Made by a program: the position numbers and the translations under genes. Below, one piece after another: positions 1-12,745 of a DNA stretch of 64,000 nucleotides. This stretch comes from Lomentospora prolificans (lineage: Eukaryota > Ascomycota > Sordariomycetes > Microascales > Microascaceae): the NCBI GenBank assembly GCA_029532625.1, contig JARFXM010000005.1, positions 1,302,001 through 1,366,000 on the forward strand, written 5' to 3'. The notes beneath the pieces are model-generated. The model did not search any database and had not been told where the DNA came from. It worked only from the letters and a program-made list of their open reading frames with translations. Each line of letters starts with the position of its first letter. The first letter of the stretch is position 1.

Positions 1-3000
1 ACGAGCTTTCGTAATGGGGGGAAGCAAAAGGCCACCAGACGCACACATGGCAACGCGAGGATGTTCGGCGTCCATGCTTCGGGACAAGCATAGATGGAAA
101 GAACGACGAGCTGGCAAGACACCCAGACAGGCGGGGATTAGGGGTGGACTAGAACCGGGGCGACAAGGGCGACGCAAATTGACGGGATGCGGATAATACA
201 AGGCCCTCCATTTTTCCTCTTTAGCAGTACGACCTCCCATCAAGCCGTTCCCAGAAGGTACGGAATACGATACAAGTGGGATGTGGGAGACCCCACCGGT
301 CATCTTGTCGCTCGATTCAGTCAACACCATCACCAGAGACTCCACCGCTCCATTTCAAGTTTTTAGCATGGTCCAACTTGGTCCACCATCCGCGCGGCAT
401 ACGTAGGGGCCTTAACGCTAGGAGATCTACCGCTGAACACAGTGGATTGCGGACAACCTTAGGATAGTCTGCATACATGCTCGGTGAGCAGAGGTAGTCT
501 AGAAAATGTGCTATCGCCTCTCGAATGGCACTGCCGGGTTTCCGGGAACACAGAAAGCACGAGTCTGACTTTCACCGTCCCGTATATCCTGATTCTGCGA
601 TTTTGCGGGATGGGGAGCAGAAGGCTCAGAACAGGGGTCCTGTTGGTTCTGTGCCGACTAATGCTGCACAAGGACGAGTTTGCTAGGGAAGTGGGAACGA
701 GCTAGGCTTCGAGCGGGCGGCTGTTTTGTGAGTGGGGACTGGATGAGGGGAATCGTTATAAGGCAGCGGACACATTTTCGGCCCATGTTAGCGGGCACTG
801 GGGACTGGAGAAGGCGAGCTGCCGCTGGCCAGCTACGTGGCCAACGCCAGGCATTGGTACGCGCCCCGAAGGCTCACGTACCCCAGAAAAAGCTAGCATT
901 TTATCCTGGGGGATCCCCATCCATGTTTTTTAATGGAAAGATGGGATTGCTCTCCGCTAGCTCAAGGGAACCCAAGGTTAAAGGCAGAACAAGTCAATGC
1001 TACGACATAAAAACCGTTTCTAGTGCCCCCAGGCCCGCTCGCCAGCATCCGTTAAGGAAGAATTAGGAGGATGTTGGACCTGCTCTAATATCTGTGCGCG
1101 CTAGAGACGAAAAGGGCAACGGCACCGGGACCGGGGCGCTGTAAATTGTCAGATCGCGAGGCGAAATAATAGGCATTCCCACGAAACAACGCCGAGGCCG
1201 CAACACCACAGGGGAAAGATCCAGACCCAAAAGACAAAAAAAAAAAGAAATGAGGCACAAGAAATGTCGTTCTCAAATCTCTACGGCAAAATCCGTGAGA
1301 TGGTGGCTTGGCTGAATTTCACAGTCCAGGCATTCAAGCCGCTTCACAACACGAATATGGCGAACCTCTTTGCTGATGTTCGGTTGGGGGCTGTCATTGC
1401 ATAGTAGATAGTATTGCCCCTATAGGTCTGAATAAATTACCAGTCCACCACCACTTGTTCGCCTCGTTTATTTGCCGCTCACACTACAAGTTTCGTACTT
1501 GCAGGTGGTGTAGCCCAGCACCGGCTAGAAGCCCGGGAGGGATTAGCTAATATCAAATGCTCGGCTCCGAAAACCTTTCTAACCGAAGCCTGACTTCAGA
1601 GCTGCCTTTAGTCGCCCTTCAGCCAGCGGTTCGCTTTGCGGCCCCGGGCATGCCGTCGAACCAGTTCAAACAACCCATCCTAACTGGTCACTAGTTCTTC
1701 TCTTGGAAGAGCTCACATACGTCCCCTCATCTTTATCTCCACTGACCGTCAACGTGACACCCCAGATCCATCCCCTCAGTGTTCGGCCTCAAGTCCCCCA
1801 TCACTAGCACAAGGGTCGCAAACACCACTCGTCATGGAACGCTGGCTGGCTGGGGCACACTGGACATCGGAGAACACCATCAAGCGGGCGCCAGACGCGG
1901 GCATCGACGGCCCCGCCCCACCCAACAAAAAAAAAAAAAAAAAAAAAAGAAAAGAAGACGACAAGGGGAAGGGATGGTCCTGTGCGCAGTCATGCGTCGA
2001 ATGGAACTAATTTTACAAGTCACTGCCAACCTCCAGCACAGCAGAGGCTCCAGAGTGGGAAGCCCAGAGGAGCGAAGTAATAGCCAGCAGTACATTCCTT
2101 CGAGAATGTTTTTAGGCACTCCGGTTCCTTTAGGTTGCTCCATCGCCTAAACGCTAAACCTCTAGTGTGTGTACTTAGTGCAGTATTATAATGCCATTAC
2201 CCGCTCTCCTGGTAAAAATGGAGGGACGATAGCGGGGGCACCTACTCAACCATCCCGCGCTCTTCGGAAGAATTGGTACTCCATGTTCACTTGACTGGAA
2301 CAATCCCAGAGCGCTAGGCACACGGGACCCTCACAGGAAGAAGCCAACGCCCACCAATCTCTTATTGAAATAACAAAAACGGAATGCCCGACTGGCCGAA
2401 ATGAGAAAGTAGGTCCTGCTAACCTTCAGCCCTCCTACCCGTTGTTTTGGTTTATCAAATGATCCTCTCCGGACCGTCAGCGCTGGCGATGCGAGTCACT
2501 GGATAGGCATGGCAGAGAAAGCACTAGTGCAAGGAGCCCGAAGACCGTCGTAAGGACCGTCACTTCGCTAGCCTACATCGGATCGAGGGCTGACGGCGAT
2601 TACATCGGTGCAACGGCTTTGGAAATGGCCTATTATTATCGCTGATCTACGAAGTAGTTCGTACCAAAGCGGTTGGTTTTCGCTACAAGATCGGCTTAAG
2701 TGTGGTGTAGGAGGTGGCAGCTGAGGTCGATACATCATCACGTCAGTGGTCTGGTCTGACGTGCTTGACACACCAAAAATGTCTACGAGGTAAGGTATCC
2801 TGAACGAGTGCCACCCACACAACATTTGGAGTCTCCCGAAATCGCCTAGGGCATTCCTCAGGCCCGCGAGTCGAGCCGGCTCTAGAAAGAAAAATCGACG
2901 GGAAGGTACGAATATTAGCCCCTAAAGTAAAATGAAGGACGGGTTGGCGAGGCATAGTCGAGATGAGCTCACGCGTCTCTTCTCTGTTCGCCTACCCTCA

Positions 3001-6000
3001 AACCCGTGACCTATGTGCGTCTCTACCGTCCGAGTAAAACTCCACGGGGGGGGGCTTGCGATCGCTGGCCTACTTGCCAGGCTACGCCGGATAGAATTTT
3101 TGTAACATTGACGTTAGCCTCCAAAAAAGCCGCATTCGCGCCAAGAACTTGTATGTTCTTGATGGAATAAGCGAGAAGAAAAAGAAGCTTTTGCCAATGT
3201 CTTGTTCCTGTTGTGATTCCCAAGCCAAGACAACGGAGGGCACCCTCTTTCTCTGGTGCCACGGGTCTGCGTATTCTAGAACTGTAGGGATGCCCTCCTC
3301 GAGAACATACCATACACATGCCCTGAACCACTGTCGTCTGTCCTGCAGCTCTTGGCCTGTCTTTTCGCTTGGCATGCACGAGGCATTGGTCCCTCGGCAA
3401 CCCACAGTCAGCAGGAGGGAAGGGGAAGCCGACCATGGTGGGGACGGGGAGGGAGGGGAGCGTGCGTACCGAGAATGAGGCCGAAGCCACGAATCAGAGC
3501 CAAGACTTTTGGGGAGAGCATGCCGGGGTTGGAGGAACAGATCAGGCGTTGCCCGAGTAGACCAGGTTGGGACAATGGGAAAATTTGCAGGAGGATTTGT
3601 TCCTCCCTCTCGGTCACGATTATGAGGCAAGATTTGTCGTGTCTCTCTTGAGGTGCAGAATCTCAAAAGTCGCTACGTTGATCCGTTAGTATGCGGTCGA
3701 CAAATGCCCACGTTGTACCATGACAGGGTAAGCCGGCACTGTTGTTATGCTGGATAGCCAGCATGGAACCGCCCGTGCGGGCTCGAAAATTGGGAAATTT
3801 GGAGAAGCTAAATTGGAGACGACGTCTGCCAAGTTGTGGTGTCCAGATCCAGGAACGCGCGCCAGATTGGGAACGAACCACCAAGCCAAGACTTTGTCCC
3901 ACTAACAGGTGGCGACAACATGGTGTACGATGTGTATCTAGTTGATCAATGATCAATGTCGAGCGATCGATGTCTTCCTGTGGGCACTGGCACTAAACGA
4001 CGAATCCCAAGCATCAGCTCGCCTCAGATGGATTCCACCTCAGTGGCTCGAGGAAATTGGTCTGCCTGGTAAAACCGGCAAAATAGAAGACAACTAAATT
4101 AGCCCTCCAATAGGAATCCTTCTCCGTCGAGCCAGTTACCCCTCACTGGATAAAGTCAGATGGGGCTCCAAAAATGGCGCTGGCGAGGATCTGGGGTGGC
4201 ATGGCGCTTCTCCAGATTGAGGGATTGCAGCGATTCGTCGAGTAGCACTAGCAGCCGACCGGGGTAAAGTACTTTCGCAGCGTCTCCATTGTTGTCCGAG
4301 TTGGGGAAAGCCTCCCTGTCCTCGTGTATTCTTTCTTTGTGGCGTTCTTGACAGCCACTCAGCAGGCGCAGTGCCCCGAATGGGTCTTGCCGGAAACGTG
4401 GTTCGGCTAGGGTGAGATCGCACGCACGCAAGCCCGTCCAGCGGGCGTTCCTTTGATTCCCATGACCCTGCAATGAGAAACCACCTGCGACCGTTCCTCC
4501 TCGAAATCGTCACCTTGTCGGGGTTACTGATCCAATATTGAACCAGCCCATGTCATCAGCCATTCTCGCCTCCCATCCATCACCGCAAAGGAAGACTAGC
4601 AGCAATCGCCCACCTCACCCTGGAACGTGAAAGCGCACGTCTTAGCGAGACACTCGCAGGGGGCTCAAACGAACACTGCAGACTGGCTGGCCCGTCAAGT
4701 AAATTACTACACTCGGATAGCAAGCGAGAGGACCTAGCCTTTGCCACATTGTCAAATCTCCCATCACCCAGAATTGATTCGAGTCTACCAATCAATGCAC
4801 CACAATGTGAAGTACCAAGTTCTAGGGAAGAATAGCACAAGATTAAATGTTAGGGCGATGTACTAATCCGTATCGTGGGACATCTACGAGGGATCTCTAG
4901 TTCGCAAGCTCTCTTCCCGACTCATCGGGCAATGATGTGCCCCCGCTAACTTGATCTCACCTGATCGCTTCTTCTTATCCCCGGAAAGTAACAAAAAAAT
5001 CCGGCCTTGGCTGCTTCGTAGGTAGCCTTTTGCTCGGCAGACACATGTGTGGATGAAAAAATAGCCTTTGAGTGGCTGACCTACGGCCAGATTGGGTGTA
5101 ATATCCGGCACTATGCGGGCGACTGTCACGACGGAGACGCTAGCTCGAACAGGGAAGGACATATCACGCTCGCTCTTGCGTTAACTCCTCATTTTCCAAC
5201 ATCAATGATCCAACGAGTTGGGCATCCATACCGTCCCGTTGTTACGATTATCACCAATTGATTAAGGCGCGCTGTTCTAGGGTTATAGGGGCTGCATCAT
5301 TATCTAGCTGACGGGCGAGCGTGGAGGGTCCCTCAAGGTTACTGCCACACCTCCCTGTCGAAGAAGGTGTCTACTTTCATCTGATCTCCACAGTTGGACC
5401 TGCCCCATCAAGATCGATCGTGGGAAATTCCCTGACCCCTTGTGACCGTCTTGTCTTCCAATGTGCTTCTATGCAGAGCTCCGCGTTCTCCGTTCGCTTT
5501 TCAGATAGTCATGTTCAACGGCTCGGTTCCAAAGGGGAAAAAAAGGCAGGAAGAAGACTACCTTCAAGGGATGACCACGCTAGACTAATAACAGCTTGAG
5601 AAATCAAATGTGCATTCCACATATCCCGAGCAGACGGGCCACTGTATCAAGAGGAGCAGATTGGCTGGTTTTCCCCCCCCCATCGTGCATCCGAACTGCA
5701 GCCGCAAGGCGGTTACCAGGATAGAGGATTGGGTGTTGCACTTGGTCTCCGCCAAGATTACAGTTCTTTTCCTGCTACTTCTCGGCGAGATCCTCATTCG
5801 CTGTACAAGCTACTGAATATACGGCCACAGCCTTCCGGTTTATGGCGCAAAGAAAAAAATTGAGAGTTTTGTCCACAAGGCGCGCTGGCCATCTTCCGAA
5901 TCATTACCGACTTGGCTTCGGCGATGAGAATTCGAGCTTCTCGGCTGGTTCCGCCTCCAACCCTCGAACAATATCTGATGTAACGCCGCGCACAGGCAAT

Positions 6001-9000
6001 TCTCACGTCCGACCTGTTCGATATTCGGCAGAACTGGTGGTTGTTACAAGTAACTGCTGCGCTGCGCTGCGCTGACTAAGATCATAGGTCCACCGCCCTG
6101 GCTCGAAGGTTACCTGTAACGAGGCGAGAATGCTTGAATCTTACGATCCATCCTCCCTCGCAATGCATTGCGAGAATATATCGATGGGTGGCTCCTTGCC
6201 TCTTAGAGCCTTAATGCACAACATCGGATGCAGAACAACACTTCATTGGGGGGGTTTTTTTTGGACCTTCACACTGTCTATTGCTGGCTTACTTCTCGGC
6301 TCGAGACCACTGATGCGGGATAGGGTTCCGCGGCTATGACCTCTATGAAGCCAGCTACCAACTCATTGAGACCAAAGTCGCTAACCGTACTTTGACTGTG
6401 AAAGGCTCGCTCCTTCCTTGGTCGACCTCCAGTGCTTAACGTGATCGAGATGTTTGACCAACACCGGCAAAGTAGTATGAGCCAGGCATGTCTAAAGTAT
6501 GATCAGTTCTTCCTTGTCAACCAGGCGAACGCGGTACAAACACTGGCGGCTCATCGCACCTAGGGTCCGGTGGTTCTAGCAGGCGGCAAATCCCCCAGGA
6601 GCCCCCATTTCCTTAGCGAGGCTATACTTAGACGCTCGCAGGGTCCAACTCTGCCCCAGTCCCTACTATTACCTCGTCAGCGGGATGCCTAGAAAGCATT
6701 ACTCCCCTCGGTCACACGCGTTATCAATTTCACTTTCGATCTCTTTTGCCAGCAAGGAAGCTGCCCATCAGTTGGGGCGCTTCCCACTAGTCCATAACCG
6801 GTTCGTGGTCCCACCTTCACCACCCCTGCACTCTTGATCCTGCCTCCACACTCTGTAATTTCAATGTTCCATGCTCACACCCTTTGGCTTGAATCCCCTG
6901 ACTGTTCTTTCCTCATCGGATTTCCCACCAAAGCAGCCCTTCGGGATGCCGGCCCGAAAAGACCGCTTCCTGTGTTAACCCCACGCCTCCCCCAACAGCC
7001 CACCTTGTCTTGTCGGAGCCATTCTAAGAGGTCGCATCGAATAGGGCCATTTTTCGACATGATGCCCCCAACACGAGGCTGTTCTCCATGAGTTGACGAA
7101 TAGGCACCAACCCCCATCGGCACGCCACCGACCTTTGACAGCCGTGGTGAACCTCAAAGACTCGCTCAAAGAGAAACAAGGATTCTGCATCGGAGTGGTA
7201 GCAGCGAATAACCCGGTCAGGCTTGTTGCACATCCCGAATGTTCAAGGCGCCATGTTGCTAGGGAACTGGCACTCCAGCCTTTGTAGGATTGTCTTATAC
7301 TTCATACTTCCCTCATGGCTACTCCGAGCTTCGTTGTAGGCCCTAAAAGACGCCACATTAATACCATTTATCGCCGTTACCTCCATCGATAGCCAGTATT
7401 CCAAACGGGGTAGTGTCTGGGCCGGGCTCGTGCTCTAAGTCCTTATTCGACGGCTCTTGCTAAGAAACGCCTTTAGGTAATCCCTATGCTACCCCGGGTA
7501 GACAACCCTTGCAAAGAGATCAGAACACCATTCAACCCGCCATCAAACCGGCCTTTTGGTCTCAATGATTGTCATGGTGTGTCCAATGGAAATCACAGAT
7601 CGACTCGACCGGCCTAATTTATGCACAGTAGCTTATTGCAGATTGCGTTACCGCCTCGTTGGATCCTTATTGGAAGGAACGGCGATACTCAGGCGAAACT
7701 ATGGACGGCGCCAATCTACCTATACAACCGGCCGCACATAGCTAGATGAGGGCTGAGAAGAAAGATGTAAAGGAGCCGCCACTGGTGTATCCTACCGTCC
7801 CTACCCATAGCTAAAGCGTGCCGTCCTTCAGTGGTAATGAAGAGCAAGGTCACAGTTTGCCAACAATGCCCATTTGCGGACCAGATGGAGCCTGGACAAG
7901 CACACTTACACGGGGGGCTTTTCCCCATTCTGACATATCCTTTGATTTCTCCGTTGTGCAGCCCCGCGCCTTCGTCCCCTCGCAGGATTTCAGCCAGAAC
8001 ATCAGCTGTAACAACGGAGAGAAAGGTTGCAGGTAGGCACGCCTCACCCACTCGGCTAATTCGGCGCAGACTCGTTTCTCGATTCTTGGACGTGGGGTAG
8101 GGTAGGGCTCAATGCGAGAAGTGCCAAGATACGACGGAGAGTAAAGCTGTACACAGAATCCCTACAAGGAACATCTCGGTTCAGTCGGCTACGTAAAGGC
8201 CATTCCCCCAGAAGCACAGGTCCTTACGGCCGCAATGGAATCCAATGGTTTCTCTTTGGTGCTTTCAGCGTCCCTATACATACTTCTCAACTTCTCGGGC
8301 CTTAGGACCCTGGTTAGGCGAGATTGTATGAAACTGTAGCTACATCCTTTTGCAACCAAACAAGCGAGCGAAGCGCAACCGGATATCAAGGATTCATGTC
8401 GCCTAGCTGTGGCTCTGGTAGTGAGATAGCCACCTCTAGGGGTCCGCGAAAGCTCCAGGTGTAGGCCCGGGGGGGCGAAGACCAACCATCGTTACAAGGA
8501 GTCTTAATGTTCGACACTATCACTACGCCCGCATGCCGATCCTCGTCTTGTCACAGCCAGACCCGTTCCGTCGGTTCTCGCCGCGCGATATCTCCATAAT
8601 TGACTAGGGGCGAAGAGTCCGTTGCGTTCAGCACCACCTCGCCACTGCGCCATATCCCCAGCTTTTCAGGCGATTTCACCGTTGGAAGAGGGGGTGTGCG
8701 GAGTGCGCACCCCACTCAGACCTGCACCACGCGAGCCTCCTCAAGTCTGAATCTCGCCTCTCCGTTTCCTATTTCCCTCGATCGTGTCGGCGCCCGAGTA
8801 GGCGCACCAGGAAAAATAGGGATACCGCGTACAAGTTTCTATGAGATACGTCTTTAGCCACTAGATCCTCCCGGCTGCTAGAGTGTACGAAGCATCGTTC
8901 TCTTTCGGGTATCAAAGGGGATATGATGAACCACTAGATGTAGTGTTTGGTATAGCACCAAGTCCCTGGTTTGAACAATACGCCGATATTGATTCTATAT

Positions 9001-12000
9001 ACGAGTAGAAACTGGAACACCTAGTAGGATCGGTCCGGTCGCTAACCGTTTAATATGAATCCAAAGAGCTCTCTTTTACCTATAGTAAATCAAGTATGAC
9101 ATTCCATATTCGCATATCTGTTTCTGAACGCTCGTCCAGACAGACCTGGTTAATCTTTTTGCTCTTGAGGTGCGTCTTGTTGAAGGCTTTGGTTTTAGAG
9201 GATGATATCTTCGTCGAACAGCTGGGCCCTCCCTGCAAGCCGTGGTTGCTAACCATGCTACCATAGTTCTGCGCTGGCTGGTGCTTGTCAACGAGTGCGA
9301 CTTCACCCAAGCTGCCATCGGCCAAACCTAGCCGCAAAGCCGAAATGCGCCTGTTGAGAAGTCGCAATAGAAAAGTAGCCTATTCCTTTCTTGCAACCCT
9401 GCCATTCCCGCAATAGGGGCCATTCATTGTGCGCTGGCAAACACTCCTATTATTTCTCGCTGGCTTCCCGGCCCGTCTAAAGCGCAGCTTCTATTCTGGC
9501 CCGAAGCGGCTTCACGCAACGGGCGTCAACCCCCGGAATACGAACGATTGCGGGATACGCGATTCGTGAGGGACTCAACTCAATTTGTTGGCCTACTACG
9601 GAATTTTTTAGGCCGCTTCCTTACCTTTGGTCATTGCTCACGCCCTCCGATTGGGGCCAGACCGCTTCCTGGATTGTATGGACATTGATTCCAATGACAA
9701 GACAGACAAGAAATGGAGTTGCGAAGAACAGAAGAAGTCGGGTGAAAATGGCCCACTGGCTGATCACTACGCCAGCATGCGCACTTGGCACTTGCGACGA
9801 TGGCTGTTTGGGCCCACTGATCTTCCGTCGAAGATCACCAAACATCGACCATCGACATGATTCCTACGTGTTTTATCTTTCCAGCCCAAAGAGTAGGGCT
9901 TTCTGGCACCGGCGAGAAACCAAAAGTGGAGAGGTTGAAGGTGAGGAAAGGAGTAAGTAAGTATTTTGCCTTGAAGATCACCGCCTCGTGCTCCGAGGAG
10001 CATCGCTATTTCATGCACATAGGAAGGGAGAAACGAGAAGACCCAGCACACACAACGGGCAAAGCAACGCGATAAACCTTGCAGACGCAACGGGATTTTC
10101 AAAGACTCACGAACCGCCAAACACAAACCTTCAGACGACGGCTTCGAGCTTGAAATCAGCCTCGACTAAGCGAGGAAGAGAAAACGCACGCGATCGCTTC
10201 ACGGCCCTCGCGTTGGTTTCCAAGTGCTCGGCGGCGTTCGGCCAAAGGTCGTCGCGAAAAAAAAAAAGAGCCAAGGCTGGTTCGACCCCTCATACACACG
10301 CCCCGAGCTTCTGATACCAATCGCGCAGTTCACGCTGTTTACTAGACGACTCTGCATCGTGCCGGATTTTCGTGAGAGACGATCAGGCCCGCAAGGCCAG
10401 AGCCAACTTCAATGGGACCACTTACTTCCCCCACCGTTCCTTATGCATAGGCGCTGCTGTCTCGACCCGCCGTCACAGTAGATCAAGGGACAGCTTCTCG
10501 GCCTTGTTCCAGTAGATCACAGGTTTCAGGTTCTACTGCTGTTCAATAGAGTGGTGGGAATGTATGGGACGAAGATCTCACATCAGCTGAGCTCAGTTTA
10601 AGCTCCAAACACATTGGTTACGATTAGGACCGAAGGGCTGTTCCACCTAGGACGCTCCCTGGCATAGATCACTCCTTGACATTGCGGAATATCTGTGTCT
10701 CCCCACATCTCATGTCGGATTGGCGTCGAACACCAACGTTTGCGCCGTTAATGAATCCGAAAACTTAGCACTACCTCCTCTGAATCGAACAAAGGAGTCG
10801 ATTCGAGGACCCCTTTCACGAGGTCTCCAGTGCGAGATTCTGAGAACTTCACGCGGCCCGTTTCAGATCTTCGCCTAATACTGCGAGTTCTCTCTTCTTT
10901 CTAACCCTACGTACATTGCCCAATTTACCCGCCCTTATAATACTCATATTTATAGACATGCAACACGCGCACCATCCACCCTCACCCGGAGTGAAGAGGC
11001 GGACAGGTGAAAGAGCGGAACAACTGACTGTATATATCTCTCGGAAACCGACTTTTGCCTAGACTGCGAACGGAAAGCGGCCATCATTCCTCCCTTCCCT
11101 TAGCCTCCTGCCGTTGGGGGATTGTCCTTGCTGCGTCTTCAAATCTGGCAATCCCTTCCTGATATGTTGGTGAATTCTTTTGTTGCCCCGAGACCTGCAA
11201 TGCAGGAGACCTTGTAGAGAAGGAGTGTGGAACCCCCAGAGAAAATCTGCTAAAATCTCAAAGACTATCTATCTTAGATGACCTCCAGATAGATACCGGT
11301 TGGTCGATCACCTTCCGTCTACATCGAAAAGTAAATATAGCCTGAGATTAAAAATAAAAGGAGGGTCTCATTCGTCATCATCCTCCCGATTCCCCTCGAA
11401 AAATGCTCAGGATGACACCGACAGCAAGGCCGACTAAATCGTCGCATATAAAATACCCGCTTCCGCTTCTCTCCCCGCCTTGTGCCTGGAGCATGCATCC
11501 GTCTCGTGTGTAGGCAAGGAAGGAAGAAGAGTTTTTTTAGAACGCTCTTCACCTCTCTTCGCCCCTTTTTCTTTTATTTCCATCCGCAATTCACCAGCCG
11601 TTTCAGCCATACTCAAAACCGAGCGTGGATCTTGCCCTCTCTTTCACTTCTTTACCCTTTCTAACCCACGCCAAGACACGGGGAGGCGAAAATGTGGGTT
11701 ACACGACCTCGAGCCAGCCTGCAGGTCCATTTCCGGCTCATCAAGGGGGAGGAACCCATCCCTCTCTCTCCTTGCAACCGCTTCCGCAATCCGGGTGAGC
11801 GTCGTATTTCTATGCACAGTACCACCGGGATCGGGAGCGGCTCGATATAACCCTACTATAGCCAAGACAGACAAGCCTGCACCAGCCAAGATAATGCCAC
11901 GAGGGAATGGGAAGCCCACACCCCCCTCCTGATCGAAAAGGAAAAAGGGGAGAAAACCGGCGAGCAAGTTTCGCCGTGAGTAGGTCGCCGAACCAATTCC

Positions 12001-12745
12001 TGTCCTTTGCGCCCGATTTTGCGATTAAAACATCTCCCCCTCCGTCAACTCCGGGAGGTGCGGAGCTACAAGATGCCCATGGGACGGACAAACGATAATG
12101 TAGACCTTGGTTTTCTGCTGACAACCCTCTCTACTTCGTACCATACTGCGGGGAAACAAGACTATTAGACCAGAGCAGATGCCCGTGTCCAGGTCGAGGA
12201 TCCCGATGACGCGGGAAGGTCCTCGCAACCGCCAGCAATTAAGAGCCGCGAACCGGTCCAATATAGGGTTCAATGGCGCCGACATGATTGCGTAAACCAG
12301 CACTGTAAGTCTTCGGCGTCATTTACATTACGTGGTATCTGAATCGACCTGTCAATTTGCGAGGCATCTCCTGTCTCGAAGCTACTACTCTGTCAACACG
12401 GGTCTTCCCCAGTACGCCTTAAATCCTCAACCTTACTTCCGTGCTCCGATACATCATTTGAGGGACTCTAAGTCCCAAAAGATGGAAGATAATTGGTGTG
12501 CGCTAGTCATTTGGTATAGAAAACAGGCGTTATTTCGCGAGAGTAGAGGGCCAATTCCGGTTGCAGGGCGTTCGCCCTTCCCTTGGGTATCTCTGGAACA
12601 AATTAAGAAGAACAAAAAGTAGTTTGCGAAAAGTGAAATCAAAGAAAGACACGAGAAAGATCTTTAAACTGTCCGCCAGAGCTAGCGTGATGGGTTTATC
12701 GCGTTGGAAGGCTACACGTCTCTCCTCTGGTGTCTTACGCAGTAC
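1..12745. other. Long stretch without recognisable genes
   Basis: No open frame on either strand exceeds about 195 codons and none resembles a protein family I know. I also found no plausible chain of exons with fungal splice signals. The DNA is not conspicuously AT-rich, so it does not look like a classical RIP-degraded block. Visible simple sequences are an A-run at 1927-1948, shorter A-runs near 1233 and 10258, and a (CTGCG)4 run near 6055-6074. A single hydrophobic stretch can be read on the minus strand at about 9621-9845 and another at about 11644-11967. Neither is backed by anything else. No tRNA, rRNA or transposon domain was seen. Confidence 0.6.

Noticed and set aside
3082..3666. 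194-codon minus-strand frame in the gene-poor left block
   Set aside because: Overlaps several other frames of similar length on both strands, low-complexity composition, no motif.
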